A stretch of DNA of 64,000 bases, taken from Endomychus coccineus (Eukaryota > Arthropoda > Insecta > Coleoptera > Endomychidae). The position numbers were made by a program, and so were the translations under genes. This document shows, in pieces, positions 25,271 to 36,262 of the stretch; positions within the stretch are counted from its first letter, which is position 1; each line of letters starts with the position of its first letter. The stretch lies in NCBI GenBank assembly GCA_958510875.1, contig OY294069.1, positions 1,302,001-1,366,000 on the forward strand. Reading direction: 5' to 3'. The notes under the pieces are model-generated. The model searched no databases. It was given only the letters and a program-made list of their open reading frames with translations, and was not told the DNA's origin.

Positions 25271-25582
25271 AATAGAAACAGGTACTCTCAGGTCTCTGCT
25301 ACGCGCGTCTAACGTATAAACTCTAACTAACGCGTAGCGAGCTCCTAGAGGCATATGTCAAAATGATTTCGTTCGTAGCTAATTACATAGGACGTCTGGA
25401 GTTCATGCAATTATGTTTTTAGATAATTCGAACCTTCTAATTTCGATAGGTCACGTGAAAATCCCGGAGTCTAAAGCGCTAGAGTGTTATAACATTCGTA
25501 TAAAATAGCGAAATTTCTCACTTTTGGAAACTTCAAATTAATTAATTAATTTGACACATGTTAGGTGTTTAGGTCTTACATT

Positions 25583-25656
25583 ATTTTTCGTTACGGAATT
25601 TCTTGATTCGGTCGCCGCGCTCAAAGCCCGCGATAAAAGCTATATGCAATAGCTTA
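25583..25656 (-). repeat. Extra copy of the Helentron-like 5' terminus
   Basis: A second copy of the family's left end, from AAGCTATTGCATATAGCTTT to AACGAAAAATAAT on the minus strand. It lies 313 bp outside copy A and has the same orientation. Instead of the CAGGAACTCG coding junction it continues into unrelated DNA. Copy A thus appears to carry two alternative 5' ends. Confidence 0.7.
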
Positions 25657-25909
25657 AAAACTTTTGCACTTGAAACTTGATTGAGTTTTCCAAAAGCGAA
25701 CAAAGTAATAATGAAATATTTGTGTTTTTAATGGCAAATGTTGAAAATTTTAATAATTTGGTTTGTTTTTTTGAGAATCAATATATAACAGATAAATTTA
25801 CAAGAAAAACAACAAAAGCCATATCGTAAAAACACGAACTTCAACTTTTTGAATTATTTATTAGAAATATTATATAAGTAAAAATTGAGTAGTTATTTTC
25901 ATTATTATT

Positions 25910-26420
25910 ATTGATTCCGACTCCAGAATTGTGATCAGCGCCCCAAAAATCCCCTGAGTGACAAATTCCTGGAGACGACCTAGGTCATCAGGGTATCCTG
26001 ACCACCAGGTGACCATTGAGGGTCATGTTGACAACCGGCGGCCACCTCAAAAGAACCTCCCCAACAAGTTTCACTCCATTGCAATACATATTTTCACGAA
26101 TTTCCTGGAGACGACGTTAGTATCATGATTCTCTGAGCTCGTTTTAGGACTACGTTGTTGCTCTAATCTGACTTCAGAATCGTGATTAGCGACACCAAAA
26201 GCCCCCTCGAGTAAGAAATGTTGGCCTATTTCAGCCATATTGGGCCACTTTTTTCACATTGAATTTTAGCTCCTGAAAGTGCATTCAAAAAGATCAATGC
26301 GGAAATGCATGTTAACCAAAAAGAAACTTGTAAAATTGGTTCAGCCGCTTTGTTGTTTTTTACTTTGGCCTTTCTTCGGTTTTATTTCCTCAACTAAATA
26401 GCTCCTAGCTAGACCTTGCT
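25910..26420. repeat. Single arm of the 137-bp-monomer foldback family
   Basis: Carries monomer cores AGAATTGTGATCAGCG at about 25928 and AGAATCGTGATTAGCGACAC at about 26173. It then has CTGAAAGTGCATTCAAAAAG and TTTATTTCCTCAACTAAATA, in the same order as in 7080-7610. The inverted partner arm is not present here. Confidence 0.65.
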
Positions 26421-26429
26421 ACCTTCAAT

Positions 26430-27590
26430 TTGGAAAAGAAAATACTAATTTTATAATCAATTTTATTTATCTATAAAACGAAATAATTTAGTTTTCCAAC
26501 GTTGATGAATACAAACCGTTGCAATATGTCGAATAACCTCACGTTGGCGGTGTGTTACGCGTTTTCAAGGGCAGTTTTAAAATAAAAATCGTCGTAAATA
26601 AAGGAACAGATGTGAGTATAATTAATTAGCGATAGTTTTAAAAGAGGCGCGCAGGGCGCTGTAATTACTGGCGGCTTGAGCAATACGTCCTTTACCAGTT
26701 GAAGTGAGACCATCATGGACCGTTTGTACTGTCAAACGCTTCGTTACTTTACATCTTTGCATTTAATTAAAACATACGATCTCTCTGATGGATTCACGGA
26801 CCCGATTTTCGTTACAAACCAGATCGCTTTATCATACCTCGGCAAACTGTTAAAAATATCCTCTGTTGAAAACTGTAGGAATATCGAGGTTTGTCGCCGT
26901 TTTTATTTGAGTCAATATTGTAGGAATTTGCCACTTTGATGGCTTCAATCTTTCAATTACAAGGATATTTAATGGAAATAATTATTGAATGAAAATATGA
27001 GGCTTCAAATAATTGCGATTTATATAAAACCGAATTCTTCTTGAAAATTAGCAATTATAATTTAAAATAATGAAGGAGACTTATAATTACTCAATTGTTA
27101 TTGTGATTGCTGGTTATATTTGATTCAGTGTCGATTTTATATTGATGTAATTACTGTATGTGGGATTTGTTATTAACTAAAACAAATTCAAGATAAGGCT
27201 TTACTGGTTTTTGTTCATTAGTAGCAATAAAATCGTAGAATTCAACAACCTACCACTTCAGGAGCTAACATCTATTGTAGAACACTATAAATAAGCAATA
27301 ATCATCCTTGTCCACCAAAAATACTGCTAAAGTACTGAGAACCTTTCGGCTACCAAGTAGTCATCATTAGAGTTTGAACTAAATTTGAAATCAAAATGTG
27401 CCTGTTTAAATACTATTTGGTGATACTAATGCATAAAAGGAGTTACTCTCAGCTGAATCTGAATTTAGAAAATTACTTTTACTCTTAAACATTTCCATTG
27501 CTCCTAAATGACCTAGATATTTGTCTGTACTGTGTTTTAAAATTGATAAACTTTCTTGAGAAATGGTATATTCAAAATATGATCGGCACC
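26430..27590. other. Intronic sequence, nothing firmly recognised
   Basis: AT-rich. On the minus strand near 27320-27370 there is a CTAATGA-stem-GAAAGG pattern resembling a hammerhead ribozyme with a mutated core (see the rejected list). No genes. Confidence 0.45.
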
Positions 27591-27591
27591 A

Positions 27592-28866
27592 TTATTAAGC
27601 TATTGCATATAGCTTTTTCGCGGGCTTTGATCGCGGCGACCGAATCAAGAAATTCCGTAACGAAAAATAACAGGAACTCGTTTATGTTGCGCTCTCTCGG
27701 GTCACTAATATTGAAAAATTGTATATCACGACAAAAAACGATAATTCTACATTCAAGTTTTATAATAATCGAAGGCAAGCTGCATCGACTGCATCTTTGT
27801 TGCAAGAATTCAAAAGACTGCCTTTAAATAGTGTTCAGACGACAGCTCAAAGTGTCTTAGATTTCCTTAGTAATAGAAAAGGCATTTCAATAAAGACTTT
27901 CAATTGCCAAAGTCTAAATAGTCACAAATACGATTTACAAGATTCAGTTACGAGACAAACAAATGTGTTACTTCTTACCGAAACTTGCATGGCGCATGAT
28001 AATCCGATTGAAATACCTAATTTCAATTGTATTGTTCAATTCAAACGAGACACTGTTCCAGAAGGTGGGGTAGCTATTTACCAAAATAATAATAATGTAA
28101 CTAATATTATGACTCCGAATATTGAAATAAATATTGCACACGTTAACGATGTTAATGTTAGGCGCTCATTTGTTGGAGATATTTGTGCGTGCTCATGCAA
28201 ACTTAGAAATGGCCTACACATAGTCATGGTAGCAATTTACATTTCTCCGAATCCAAAATTGGACGAGGTAGAGCATTTTATTCATCGCACTTTACTGGAG
28301 TACACTGAAGAAGGGTCGAAAATACTTGGTACAAATGGTGATAAATTTCCACTTATCTTGGCTGGCGATTTCAACATCAACTTCGCTGATGAAAAATCAG
28401 AGCTGTTGGCAACTTTTCTTTCGGAAAAATTGAATTTGAAAATGAATAATGATCCACAAGAATCCACAACAAAATATGGGACCACCATTGACGCGGTATT
28501 TTCCAGATATTTAGAGGATATCAAGTCTCATACTTATGTCTCTTATTTCAGTTATTCAGTTACCATAAACCTATAGTTTCAATGATAACAAATTCCTGAA
28601 TAATCTACATGTATTGTAAGATAATGAAAATATTTTAAACGATATTAACTTCTCATTTATTCAATAAAAGAAAAAAAAATGTTTTCTTATCGGTCACCAC
28701 GCTCAAAAAGTGTAACTTGAATTAATATCAAAGAAAAAACTTGAATTAAAATATCAAAGAAGAAAAAATACTGCATAAATTAAAAAAAATAAATAATTAT
28801 AATTGCATAAGTTGAGAAAAAATGCTATGCAATAGCTTTACCGCGGCAGTCCCCGAGTGCCACACG
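27592..28866 (+). mobile_element. Non-autonomous Helentron-like element, copy B
   Basis: Plus-strand copy with a 5' end AAGCTATTGCATATAGCTTT TTCGCGGGC and a 3' end GCTATGCAATAGCTTTACCG...GAGTGCCACA. The 80-bp terminus is joined directly to the coding sequence at 27671 (AAATAA|CAGGAACTCG), exactly as in copies A and C. The whole helicase apart from motif VI, and any Rep domain, is absent. The element is therefore a fixed deletion derivative that would depend on an autonomous Helentron for movement. Confidence 0.75.
27671..28576 (+). pseudogene. Helentron Pif1 motif VI plus endonuclease domain, copy B
   Basis: Open from the junction at 27671 without stop for about 300 codons: QELVYVAL (then a changed residue), TFNCQSLNSHKYD, VLLLTETCMAHDNP, GVAIYQNNNN, VAIYISPNPKLDE, LILAGDFNINFADE, GTTIDAVFSRYLED. 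The Asn, Glu, Tyr, Asp/Asn and Asp of the EEP nuclease fold are present. The C-terminus is shifted (SYFSYSVTINL), losing the final catalytic His. A role for EN in Helentrons is not established; it was probably acquired from a LINE (published view of the family). Confidence 0.75.
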
Positions 28867-29486
28867 TATTTTTTGTTCTTTATATGGGCAAAATGACACA
28901 GTGGGTATATGTGCCGAGAACATTATCTTCGTCTACATAATGTCCCTTGTTCATCCAGTGAACACGATCAAATGTATGGGGTTATTCATTACTCTATGGT
29001 GTCATGGAAGTGAGGTTTATGTCAATAATTTTGCCAGTTCTCCTTACACTAAAATATTATAATAAAACATGGAGATAAAATAGAGCGTTCGGAATGATTC
29101 TGTTCAATGTTGGTCTAATCTAACCTAATGGAAATAAATTGTGATATATTGTTCTGGGATTACTGAAGAATAATCTCGACAAATTATGAACAGGGTAAAA
29201 AACGATCGGCACAAATACGAAGTATTAATATTTCATAATGTCTGACCAAATTAACAGATAGCATCTGTAGGAAGCGGTTATACATTAAAAAGTTTCGACA
29301 CATTATGTGACTTTAACACGTCGGGATAAACTAAAACCCTTAATCATAGTGTTGGTAATATTTATGGGGTAGAACTGTCATACTTTTATTTATTTCGGCG
29401 GTTTTTCAGGTCCCTAACATTCGGAAGCTACCAATCAAGTGTTTTGTACGGAATGAAAGTGGTTTTTATAATTATACTCATTTTTC
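28867..29486. other. Intronic sequence, nothing recognised
   Basis: No coding similarity or repeat identified. Confidence 0.5.
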
Positions 29487-30340
29487 TTATTTCTCCAGAT
29501 ATGGTAGTCGACAGTCGGTAGTCGACAGTCGATCTTGTTCTTTTGAATATGTAATTAGGGTCTTATTGATTACGAAACTAATATGAATTGGTTTATTAAG
29601 CGGTACGTTAAAAATGAACTTACAAAATAACCCATAGTTGCGTAGAATTGTTTTTTCCAATAATGTTTGGAGAACATCGTGTGAGCCAGCAATGCTCGCT
29701 CTTCTGGCTTCATTGGATGGTATAGGGGTTCTAGATGAGAAAGCAGTACGGAGTGTACCATCATCTGTATAGATGAGGACAAGACAGGTGGTCACTTGCA
29801 GCAGATCGTTGATATGGAGCAGGAATGAAGTTGGTGCCAAGACAGATCCCTGTGGTACACCAGTGTTGATTGCCATTGTTATGGAGGATATTCCATCAAC
29901 CACCACATGGAGTGATGAATATCTGATAAAAACTCGATAGTAAGCGACAAAGTTGGGGCGAGAAATCATATGACGGAAGTTTCCCTAGAAAGCTTTGGTC
30001 AAATGCTTCGAAGATATTCAATGCTTCAGCTGGAGACTCCCCATGTTTTTCAATAAGTGTCTTGACGAAAGCCATATTGCAGGTCATTCACGATTTTGGA
30101 GCTCTTTAGATATTGAATAGCTCGAAGTTGATTGCTTTCTCCATCACTTTATAGATCACAGATAATAGTGCAATGGGTATGTAATCATTAGGAAGGGTCT
30201 TCTTATATTTTTTGGAATTGGTTGGACTCTCTTCCAGATGGAAGGAAAGACACCAAGTTTGTATGAAATGGTAAACAGACTACTGAAAACTGGTGTTAAT
30301 TCAGGCGCACATTCTTTAAGAACGACAGGTGAAATTCCGT
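29487..30340 (-). pseudogene. Jockey-like LINE reverse transcriptase, decayed
   Basis: Minus strand, 5' to 3': SPVVLKECAPELTPVFSSLF, TISYKLGVFPSIWKRVQPIP (RT motif 0-1, near 30200-30330), then PIALLSVIYKVMEKAINFEL, FVKTLIEKHGESPAEALNIF, EAFDQSFLGKLPSYDFSP (motif 3), SSLHVVVDGISSITMAINTG, VPQGSVLAPTSFLLHINDLL (motif 4) and LIYTDDGTL (the YADD box changed to YTDD). Several frameshifts and short deletions separate the pieces. It is the same family as 41080-41930 and 51838-52710. Confidence 0.85.
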
Positions 30341-31194
30341 CTTGGAGAAAACATATTTTGTCTTATTTTCATTACAAGGCTTGAGATTTTTAAAATTATG
30401 TTCAAATCCTTCATTTATTTACCAGTATGACCCTCTGACGAAAAAAGGTATTGGTAATTTGAAGAAATTGAAACAGCTGGAATTGATTATTCATAGTGTA
30501 AAGAAATTACATCTTATTTGTATCCAGTTTCTAATTCATTATGTTAAGCGACAGATTCTACGTTGCAAGTTAACTGAAAAACACAGTCTAAACTATAAAG
30601 TGATTAAAATTCTAACATAACAGCTCGCGAGAAGAATATTACCCAGATCCCTTAAGTCGTTGAGTCAGTAATATAAATATTAGTTCTAGGAATATTTTGT
30701 GGTAAATTTGAGGTTGGATAAACATTCATTAAATCGCTCGTTAATCAGTAATTTATTATTCGGAAATCTATCATTAAATCATCGAGGTTAACATGATTAC
30801 AGATAAAATCTTCAACAGTAGTTATATAAGCGATCGCTTCTCTCCTAATTTCAGGAAGCCTTTATACAGAGTGTCCAATTTATAATCTGCCCAACTTCAC
30901 CAATCAATAGTACATCGAAAAAATCAATTGCTTCAAGAAACTCTTCCTAAATGATGAGGTACATCAATTCAAAATTCAATTTGTCACTGGAAAAATTACA
31001 AGAAATGGTCCAGTGACTTAGCTACAAGGGGGTTGCTTCCTTTGTCTCATCTTATCTTCTACGCCACTAGATATTTTCCCAGGCCCAGGCTTTGAATATC
31101 TAGTGCAATTTGGAAAAATTTATTACTTCTGTGAAATTTTGATATTTTTTACATTTTGACTACACGAGAGGTTAACCTATAATGTTAGAAACAT

Positions 31195-31400
31195 CGTGTG
31201 GGCCTCACTGAGTGAAGAGTTCCACAACTGTTCGATAAAAAAATGAAGTCGGTTAGGAAGAAGTTCGGCAGGTCTCGAACTTGATAGTGAAGGGGTGACT
31301 AGTTTGTGCTCGTCTAGTCCGCCTATCTGGAATCTCTCGTGGTGGAATAACCGACGAGATTTCTGATGAACGTTGACCCCTTCAATTAATAGTTGTTAGA
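31195..31400 (-). pseudogene. LINE ORF2 C-terminal fragment
   Basis: Minus strand contains the CSSEISS...PPREIPD block followed by TR-AQ-SHPF, the conserved C-terminal end of Jockey-like ORF2. It is homologous to 41740-41890 and 52550-52680 (both plus). Confidence 0.6.
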
Positions 31401-31556
31401 ATGTTGATTACAAATAAACCGTACACTGTAAAAAATTCCGAAATAAACATTTATTATAAGTATAAAGGAAGCAAGACATGTTTCTCCACACAGTGGGGCT
31501 TCTTCAGTTGAACAATAGCACTCAAACTTGCATAGGTATTACTAGCTATATATGTA

Positions 31557-33096
31557 CAGGATGCTCCATCTCAGACGAGCCACCCCGTATATTTCTTATC
31601 CCATAGTGAGTGGAGAAATTTCCCGAAACACGTCGAATGATTTTGTTTGGTGGACATCTTTTGACGTATATTTGAGGCTTGAACGAGCAACCCCCTAATA
31701 GGGGGCGCTTCAACCCCTCAAAATTGAATAGAGGAGAGGGGTTGAGTGATACGTCATTTGAAAGGTCTTGGAAGCCTCTTTACAACGGTGTATGAAAAAC
31801 GTAAAATTGATGAACCGTTTTCGATCAAATTAATTTCGTTGCTCGAATGCGCCACCTTGAATATTTTGGTTATTTGTACAATGTATAAGATCATTTTTAT
31901 TAAGCCTTTTTTACAAACTTAAACAATCTTCAAAAAATCACATTCGTAAAAAAATTGTATTGTGTTGTCATGCTTACAATGACAAAAATTAAATCTGCGT
32001 GTTTGAATCAAATGTTCAAATTGTCCTCCATTGACGTCCATACAATAATACAATCTTGACTGAAAACAGTCTCTAACATGGTTCAACATAATTGGAGTTA
32101 TTTGACGACACTCATTTACAATACGTTGGCGTAGTTCGTCCAAATTTCAGGCTGAGTCACAAAAACCTTGGACTTAAGATGTCCCAAAAAGAAGAAGTCC
32201 AGAGGGTTCAGGTCAGGAGATCGGGCAGGCCACTCCATAGGACCTCTTCTTCCAATCCAACGACCGGGGTATTGCAAATTGAGTTATTGGCGAACGGGTG
32301 CGGCGTAGTGAGGAGGACCTCCATCTTGTTGGAAATGCAATTGTTGTTCAAGTAGTAGAGGATCGTTTTCTAATTGTTCCGTTATTAACGGATCAATCGC
32401 ATTTTCCAACATTTCAAGATAAATTTCGCCATTTAAATTACCAGGAATAAACAGAGGTCCAATTAGGTGGTCTCCCAAAATTCCTACCCAAATGTTTAGC
32501 TTTTCCCGATGTTGAGTGTGAGCTTCTCGAAATACATGAGGATTTGTATCGCTCCAAATTCTACAGTTATGCCGGTTAACCTCTCGATTAAGTAAAAAAG
32601 TGCATTCGTCAGAAAAGCAAAAGTTGTACAAGAAATTTGGGTTATTGTTGATACGCTCGACCTTAATTTCGCAAAACTCTTGCCTTCGATCCCAATCATC
32701 ATCATTTAATTCCTGAATTAATTTAATTTTGTACGGATGGAACTTGTGTTTATGTAAAATTCTGAAAACGTTAGATTGGCTAATACCGGAAGCTGCAGAA
32801 CGTTGTCGTACAGATTGCGTGTTTGGCATAAGTTGGACATGTCCCAATATCGCCACAGCTGCTCCTTCATCATTAACAATTCCAATGGGTGCCCTTTTTT
32901 TATCCATTACTGAACCCGTCTCCACAAATTTTGAGGGGTTGAAGTGCCCCCTAGTAGGGGGTTGCTCGTTCAAGCCTCAAATATACGTCAAAAGATGTCC
33001 CCCAAAAAAAAATCATTCGACGTGTTTCGGGACATTTTTCCACAGACTATGGGATAAGAAATAAACGGGGTGGCTCGTCTGAGATGGAACACCCTG
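31557..33096 (-). mobile_element. Tc1/mariner-superfamily element with 170-bp TIRs and TA duplications
   Basis: Complete 1.54-kb element. The left end CAGGATGCTCCATCTCAGAC (31557) and right end GTCTGAGATGGAACACCCTG (33096) are inverted copies, and the TIRs stay alignable for about 170 bp (31557-31725, 32927-33096). TA flanks both ends (31555-31556, 33097-33098), the classic target duplication of this superfamily. It carries one transposase gene on the minus strand that is interrupted (see 31919-32973). Nearly complete TIRs and both TA repeats suggest a fairly recent insertion. Confidence 0.9.
31919..32973 (-). pseudogene. Tc1/mariner-superfamily transposase (DDD type), one nonsense codon and one frameshift
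   Basis: Recognisable parts in order: FVETGSVMDKKRAPIG (linker of the DNA-binding region), QSVRQRSAASGISQSNVFRI and LHKHKFHPY (second helix-turn-helix), CFSDECTFLLNREVNRHNCR (first catalytic Asp), LNIWVGILGDHLIGPLFIPG, HFQQDGGPPHYAAPVRQ (second Asp), then a TAA at 32284-32286 and, in the same frame, YPGRWIGRRGPMEWPARSPD LNPLDFFF (third Asp about 36 residues on). A one-base indel near 32140 shifts the end to LDELRQRIVNECRQITPIM. The usual first helix-turn-helix is missing because the frame enters from the TIR. The copy is inactive. Confidence 0.88.
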
Positions 33097-33098
33097 TA

Positions 33099-34320
33099 TA
33101 CATAAATAGTATTCTTGTAATCCTTAAATTAGCTATAAATATTCGGTCAGCCCCCTAATGGAGTTCAACAAGCGAATACCAGTTTTCTGAGATATTTCTA
33201 TAACAAAAAACTAATTTCTCTTATACTCTCACCGAATTGTGACCCATCATAAGGTGAAAAATGCATACGTGTATATAGCTACTTTTTGCCATTGTTTGCT
33301 TTGCATCAGATTCATTATCTTCAGATCGGAACAATGATAAAAAAGGCAACATAATAACCGTACCTAACCTAGCTGCATTTAATTAACAAAACTTATAAGT
33401 TGTTAACATGCCTCATGTGTGGTATCCTGACTACATTATAATCCATGGAAAAAAAATAGAGAGAAACGGGCAATTACCGAGTAACTCGATAACACGGTTA
33501 CCGCCAGATAAACATGGCCAATGTGTTATCAACTTGGTTAATGTGTTAAAAACCGCCACTTAACTAACCAATTTAAATTTCAAATCACTAATAATTTAAT
33601 CTTATTGGCAGTAAGTCGGCGATAGAATTTATAATATGCATACGTTCTAGTAGTTTCGCATCGAGCTATTTCTTAATTACCACCAGATAATAATTATACG
33701 GGTTTTTAATTGCATACTTAAGGTAATAAATGAGGTAATTTAATAAAGATCGATCTAGAACAGTAATTGGCATAGTATTTCGCATCTGCTGACCTATCTC
33801 GGACCACACATTTTAATTTTTATTAGTTTTGAAGCATTATGAATTTCCCTTGTATTAAGTATTAAATATTTTAAATACTGTTATCGTTCTATGTTCAATA
33901 TTATAGAATAATCAGATGTATTACTACATTCCCGAAATTTTATTCGAGCAAACGAATATTTTAAAAATTATCCCAAGCTTCAGGGAACAAAAAAAAATTA
34001 TAGAAATAATTTAAGCACCGGTGGTATTCGCTAAGAATATTTCACACCATGATGTATTTAAATAAATTATTCCAAAATTTATATTTTTGCTTTTGTCAGC
34101 ACATAAATTCCCTATTTCACCAACTGTGATTGCACAAAAATATCAGTGTAACATTTAATACAGAAGGTACATTTTTTGTACAATCATTGTCCATTTCTGC
34201 GACCTACAGACTCAGTCGAATTAATAGCTTAAATCATACTAAATCGCAAGGCGATGATCTTATACCATAAAACAGATTAAATTTGTAGCCAATGAGATAA
34301 CAAATTATTTAGTTCACCTA
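33099..34320. other. Intronic sequence, nothing recognised
   Basis: AT-rich, no coding similarity. Confidence 0.5.
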
Positions 34321-34324
34321 ATAA

Positions 34325-34628
34325 CTCTATCTCTGATTTCTGGCATATTTCCGGATAAATTAAAAATTGCCGTCATTAAGCCTATTCACAAGAAAGGGGA
34401 CAAATGCTTAATAAACAAATATAGACCCATAGAGCTACTACCCAACGTTAGTAAAATCTTCAAAAAAATTATACAGAACCGTCTTATAAACTTCTTGGAG
34501 CCGTATATCCAGCCTTGTGCAGAATAATAGAATCACAAAACTCAAAGACCAATACTTTACTTGTTTGCTTAAACCTATCCAAAGCATTTGACAGTTCAGA
34601 TCACTCATTATCAACAAAAAAAGATACA
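34325..34628 (+). pseudogene. LINE reverse transcriptase, 5' part, interrupted by Helentron copy C
   Basis: Reads LITLSLISGIFPDKLKIAVI, KPIHKKGDKCLINKYRPIEL, LPNVSKIFKKIIQNRLINFL (RT fingers, motifs 0-2) and LNLSKAFDSSDHSLLST (motif 3). The RT continues at 35888 on the other side of the Helentron-like copy C. The two halves belong to one original LINE. Confidence 0.8.
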
Positions 34629-35887
34629 TGTGGCACTCGGGGACTGCCGCGGTAAAGCTATTGCGTAGCATTTTTTCTCAACTTATGCAATTATAATTAT
34701 TTATTTTTTTAAATTTATGCAGTATTTTTTTTCTTTGATATTTTAATTCAAGGTTTTTCTTTGATATTAATTCAAGTTACTTTTGAGCGTGGTGACCGAT
34801 AAGAAAACAATTTTCTTTCTTTTATTGAATAAATGAGAAGTTAATATCGTTTAAAATATTTTTATTATCTTACAATACATGTAGGTTATTCAGGAATTTG
34901 TTATCATTGAAACTATAGGTTCATGGTAACTGAAATAAGAGACATAAGTTTGAGACTTGATATCCTCTGAATATCTGGAAAATACCGCGTCAATGGTGGT
35001 CCCATATTTTGTTGTGGATTCTTGTGGATCATTATTCATTTTCAAATTCAATTTTTCCGAAAGAAAAGTTGTCAACCGCTCTGATTTTTTATCAGCGAAG
35101 TTGATGTTGAAATCGCCAGCCAAGATAAGTGGAAATTTATCACCATTTGTACCAAGTATTTTCGACCCTTCTTCAGTGTACTCCAGTAAATTGCGATGAA
35201 TAAAATGCTCTACCTCGTCCAATTTTGGATTCGGAGAAATGTAAATTGCTACCATGACTATGTGTAGGCCATTTCTAAGTTTGCATAAGCACGCACAAAT
35301 ATCTGCAACAAATGAGCGCCTAACATTAACATCGCTAACGTGTGCAATATGTATTTCAATATTCGGAGTCATAATATTAGTAACATTATTATTATTTTGG
35401 TAAATAGCTACCCCACCTTTTGGAACAGTATCTCGTTTGAATTGAACAATACAATTGCAATTAGGTATTTCAATCGGATTATCATGCGCCATGCAAGTTT
35501 CGGTAAGAAGTAACACATTTGTTTGTCTCGTAACTGAATTTTGTAAATCGTATTTGTGACTATTTAGACTTTTGTAATTGAAAGTCATTATTGAAATGCC
35601 ATTTCTATTACTAATGAAATCTAAGACACTTTGAGCTGTCGTCTGACCACTATTTAAAGGCAGTCTTTTGAATTTTTGCAACAAAGATGCAGTCGATGCA
35701 GCTTGCCTTCGATTATTATATAACTTGAATGTAGAATTATCGTTTTTTGTCGTGATATACAATTTTTCAATATTAGTCACCCGAGAGAGCGCAACATAAA
35801 CGAGTTCCTGTTATTTTTCGTTACGGATTTTCTTGATTCGGTCGCCGCGCTCAAAGCCCGCGATAAAAGCTATATGCAATAGCTTAA
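34629..35887 (-). mobile_element. Non-autonomous Helentron-like element, copy C (inserted in a LINE)
   Basis: Minus-strand copy with ends AAGCTATTGCATATAGCTTT (right) and GCAATAGCTTTACCGCGGCA...GAGTGCCACA (left), matching copies A and B. It splits a LINE reverse transcriptase between LSKAFD and the region before VPQG, with no obvious target duplication. This gives precise boundaries for the family and shows it moved after the LINE was in place. Confidence 0.8.
34890..35810 (-). CDS. Helentron Pif1 motif VI plus endonuclease domain, copy C (full-length frame)
   Basis: Uninterrupted frame of about 305 codons from the CAG at 35810 to the stop at 34890. It has no good ATG at the front because the helicase body is deleted. 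QELVYVALSRVTNIEKLYI is the Pif1 motif VI. The EEP nuclease residues are all kept: TFNYKSLNS (Cys-Gln changed to Tyr-Lys but Asn present), LLLTETCM (Glu), VAIYISPN (Tyr), ILAGDFNIN (Asp/Asn), GTTIDAVFS (Asp) and YFSYHEPIV (His). Whether it is translated is unknown. It is best seen as a residual transposon gene, not a host gene. Confidence 0.7.
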   Translation of the reverse strand, partial: QELVYVALSRVTNIEKLYITTKNDNSTFKLYNNRRQAASTASLLQKFKRLPLNSGQTTAQSVLDFISNRNGISIMTFNYKSLNSHKYDLQNSVTRQTNVLLLTETCMAHDNPIEIPNCNCIVQFKRDTVPKGGVAIYQNNNNVTNIMTPNIEIHIAHVSDVNVRRSFVADICACLCKLRNGLHIVMVAIYISPNPKLDEVEHFIHRNLLEYTEEGSKILGTNGDKFPLILAGDFNINFADKKSERLTTFLSEKLNLKMNNDPQESTTKYGTTIDAVFSRYSEDIKSQTYVSYFSYHEPIVSMITNS

Positions 35888-36180
35888 ATACTTGGATTAT
35901 ATGGACTACGCGGGGTGTAAGTCTAAATTTATTAAATTCATACCTAAAAAATGGGTCTCACTATGTGTGATAGAACAGAACTGCGACGGCAAAGAATTCA
36001 ATTCCGATTTATCATCAATTATAAGGAGGGTTCCACAAGGTTCATTCCTTGAACCTATTTTATATATAATCTGAACAAATGAAGTGCCTGATTTAGTAAA
36101 TGACTCAATAAGCTAGTATGCAGATGATATCTCAGCGGTATTGTCTGAACCAACCATGATAGAATCCTATTCTTCGGCGC
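35888..36180 (+). pseudogene. LINE reverse transcriptase, 3' part of the split copy
   Basis: Continues the RT of 34325-34628: FIKFIPKKWVSLCVIEQN, SSIIRRVPQGSFLEPILYII (motif 4) and, after a stop, YADDISAVL (motif 5, catalytic Asp pair). Stops and a truncation near 36180 show that it is dead. Confidence 0.8.
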
Positions 36181-36262
36181 TGTCTTAGGCTTGCTGGACT
36201 GTGTCTTGTATCAAAGGGCGCACAATGGACCCAATTAAGCGGTCTACGTGTTATTGATTGAA
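36172..36262 (+). repeat. LINE 3' end with TTGATTGA tail
   Basis: GCTTGCTGGACTGTGTCTTG followed by TATCAAAGGGCGCACAATGG and ending TTATTGATTGA. It matches the 3' ends at 13400-13505 and, inverted, 47160-47265. It directly follows the YADD fragment, so the split LINE may have lost its middle part by deletion. Confidence 0.75.

Noticed and set aside
27316..27372. Minus-strand CTAATGA-stem-GAAA motif resembling a hammerhead
   Set aside because: The core guanine (CTGANGA) is changed to A, and no complementary stem I could be found. It may be a dead relative of the motif at 53237.
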